Below, piece after piece: positions 18,218-20,354 of a stretch of DNA of 20,354 nt; positions within the stretch are counted from its first letter, which is position 1; each line of letters starts with the position of its first letter. The stretch lies in NCBI GenBank assembly GCA_003024985.2, contig PXIH01S0002196.1; one strand, 5' to 3'. The stretch comes from Euperipatoides rowelli (taxonomy: Eukaryota; Onychophora; Udeonychophora; Euonychophora; Peripatopsidae). A program made the position numbers and the translations under genes. The notes under the pieces are model-generated. The model did not search any database and was not told where the DNA came from. It saw only the letters and a list, made by a program, of their open reading frames with translations.

Positions 18218-20354
18218 CTATGAATAAAAAAAAAATCAGTCTGTATTGAATAATGAAGTAACCATTGATAATTTGTTACATCATTATGATTGTATATTTC
18301 CTAGGGGTCGTTATTTTACTGCTACTATGTTACAACAATTGAAGGGAATAATAGTTGACTAAATACGTAATAACTAGCATGGGTACCTCATGCTAGTAAA
18401 TGTTGACCTCGTGCAAAAGGTAATTTCAATTATATTTACTTGATTATCTATTAAACTTTGACTATATACTGTATGTGTGAACATCACGAGTTATTTCACA
18501 ATATCACAAATGGTTACAAGGGTGAATTAAATTCAGTCTCTTGCACTTCTAAACAAATTCCTTAGTTTTAAAATAAATGGCTAGTCAAACTCATTTCCTC
18601 AATATACTATAATAACAAATCACCTTTTTTGTATTTTCTTATTTTGTAGTAGGCTACTTTGATTCATACATTCAAGGACTAGCTGATTTTAATTTATGTT
18701 GTGTTTACGATCGGAGAAGGGCTTTACTGTCGTGCTCGAAAATAATCTGATCAATTATAACCATCGTAATAATTGATTGTGAGAATGGTAATTTATGCGT
18801 GTCTTATTGATTCAATTTTATTTTAAATATATGCGCATATTCTTGCATATAAAAGAATGCATCAGACTGCTTGGTATTCCTTTACTAGGAAATGTGCTTT
18901 GCCATTTCCAACGCAAAGCTTTTTCTAATTTATTATTTGATTTTGGCAACAAGGATGTACCATCCCTGTATCGTGTCAATCACAATCTCTTGTCAGTAGG
19001 GACTTTTTAGTTGTTTTTGTTCAGCCGCTAGTTTATTATTAATTACGTTTAATTAAGCACACAGCAGCCATTTATGTTTTCTTTATTTCCTGTGTATAAT
19101 TTATTTTGATTTTTAACTAGGCTATAATTTATTCTGCCATTATTATTTCATACAGTATCAACAACGTTCCTGTATGCTGGTTCCTTTGCAGCCTTGGCAG
19201 TCCTGTTAATTAATACAAACAAAATATAGTTAGCTGATTGCATCCTGTGCTTGCACATTTTATTTTATTCAGCCTTTCTAGCCTCTCAAGATTTTCTTTA
19301 TCTACAAAACAACAAAATACTTTCAGCATTCCTTCCAATCTTGTATTTCAGTTTATTTTAAAATATAAAAGCCAAAACAATAGTAATTTGTTTTAATATT
19401 GTTGCAATGTCAATGTTTATGCAAATACTTCATATTATTACATTTTTGGGGCAAACAATATAAAAACTAAGAACAAATCTGCCATATTTAAATGTTGTCA
19501 CCAAAATGTAAAACTTTTAAGAAGTTTACTAAGCCACATTTGTCCAGTACTTTACATAACACATTTAATCTTATGTTAAATGATTAATTTAAATTGCAAA
19601 ATAATATAATTGATAAGGCTTCAAACACAAATTTTTAAGGAAAACACTCCTCCTTATCATCAACTTCATTGGGGGCGTTCTCCGAGGCAGAGGTTCACGG
19701 TCATAGATCGTCAATATTGAGGATTTCCAGATCTCATAAAAATAGTTTACGGGTCAACGATTAGATTCCATACAAAAAAAATCTGCTAACAAAATGTAAT
19801 AATGTACAGTATTTGCATAAGCATTGACATAGCAACTAGCACTCGATTAGTCGACAAAAATATATCTGACATTAAACTCACACAAGTTTCATTAAATATG
19901 ATACTTAGGAAAGCACAATCTTTCAAAAAAAAAAATACTAAATCAACTAACTACAATAAATCTACTACTAGTTTAATCCTCCTCCAAGATTAAATGTTGC
20001 TGATGTAAGGGAGAACACATGTAAGCCCAGATGTTCTACTTGTTGGACAACGTGTGGAAATTAATAGTATTCAAATATGTCCACTAATTCAATGAACGAC
20101 TAACACAGGGATGGAAAATAGAATTTGTCCAACGTACTGAAATTAAATAAAAGTTGATGTCATTTTGGCCAACATGCCAAAATTTAAAGAAATGTCATTT
20201 TTTTTCATACAAATGCTTGCATTGGTACCAGGGGCAGACTGGGGAGTCAAAACAGCCCTGTGATTTGGATATTTGACCAGCCCCAAATTTTTCCTGGAGG
20301 TCTGAAAGTCAGGTCAATCCTCAGTATGGTCCTGAGGTAGCGCTCTGTATAAGG
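18218..20354 (-). other. Probably intron of the E2F gene
   Basis: No further E2F exon could be placed on the - strand in this 2.1 kb. It holds another copy of the 16-mer TATGATTGTATATTTC at 18285-18300. A GC-richer patch at about 19660-19735 lacks convincing splice sites and is left unassigned. Two diverged units of about 40 bp lie at 20124-20198 (CCAACGTACTGAAATTAAA and CCAACATGCCAAAATTTAAA). A possible transposon end lies at 20229. Confidence 0.55.
20229..20354. mobile_element. Possible end of a DNA transposon cut by the window edge
   Basis: From CAGGGGCAGACTGGGGAG onward the sequence is richer in GC than its surroundings and starts with the CAGGG pattern common at hAT ends. The other end and any target duplication would lie outside the window, so this is only a suggestion. 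Confidence 0.25.

Noticed and set aside
18026-18223. A 65-codon + strand frame rich in His and Gln
   Set aside because: It is the antisense shadow of the E2F exon, whose - strand reading matches a known family.
18795-19010. A 71-codon + strand frame
   Set aside because: It starts with a plausible ATG but matches no family I know and lies in the presumed E2F intron. Left unannotated.
19158-19206. A possible small - strand exon with an AACAG acceptor
   Set aside because: The donor is weak (GTATGA), the peptide resembles no E2F part I recall and the length is too short to judge.
1-20354. CRISPR array, prokaryotic operon or phage region
   Set aside because: The repeats lack equal-length unique spacers, there are no ribosome-binding sites with long ORFs, and spliced exons point to an animal nuclear genome.

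Overview
This looks like nuclear DNA of an invertebrate animal. It is very AT-rich and almost entirely non-coding, with short exons bounded by canonical GT/AG splice sites, tRNA-derived SINEs, a decayed non-LTR retrotransposon, small DNA transposons and long homopolymer runs. A mollusc or other lophotrochozoan is my guess from general texture only. Fourteen single N bases are scattered through the window, and several sit exactly at repeat junctions, so some junctions may be assembly or allele-merging artefacts.

Two host genes can be supported, and they converge tail to tail. On the + strand, three exons (1206-1239, 9137-9218, 11080-11161) join in one frame and give the last 65 residues of a protein I do not recognise, followed by a short 3' UTR with AATAAA signals near 11392 and 11422. 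On the - strand, one exon (18217 down to 18021) encodes the C-terminal transactivation and pocket-protein (RB) binding segment of an E2F1/2/3-type transcription factor. Its likely 3' UTR runs down to an AATAAA near 16986. The rest of the E2F gene lies mostly or wholly beyond the right edge.

The 7.9-kb intron of the + strand gene (1240-9136) is a repeat trap. It holds two almost identical 175-bp direct copies (3708-3884, 4505-4678), a 45-bp repeat, a perfect 19-bp hairpin (4951-4995), a tRNA-derived SINE whose A-box segment is reiterated every 28 bp (6255-6480), a 5'-truncated Jockey/CR1-like LINE (about 6595-7540), and a 960-bp element with 11-bp terminal inverted repeats (7704-8663). The next intron (9219-11079) holds a 38-bp minisatellite and a 516-bp hAT-type MITE with a perfect 8-bp target-site duplication (10061-10576).

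The intergenic stretch between the two gene ends (about 11440-16985) holds a second copy of the first SINE family in reverse orientation, a minisatellite made of small palindromes (about 12771-13050), a second type of tRNA-derived SINE (about 13190-13353), an inverted-repeat element (15555-15641) and a 685-bp PIF/Harbinger-like MITE flanked by TAA (15847-16531).

I see no operon, CRISPR array, prokaryotic system or convincing new multi-gene system. The most useful results are the E2F exon, the three-exon gene end, the well-bounded MITEs, and the SINE with a tandemly multiplied Pol III A box.
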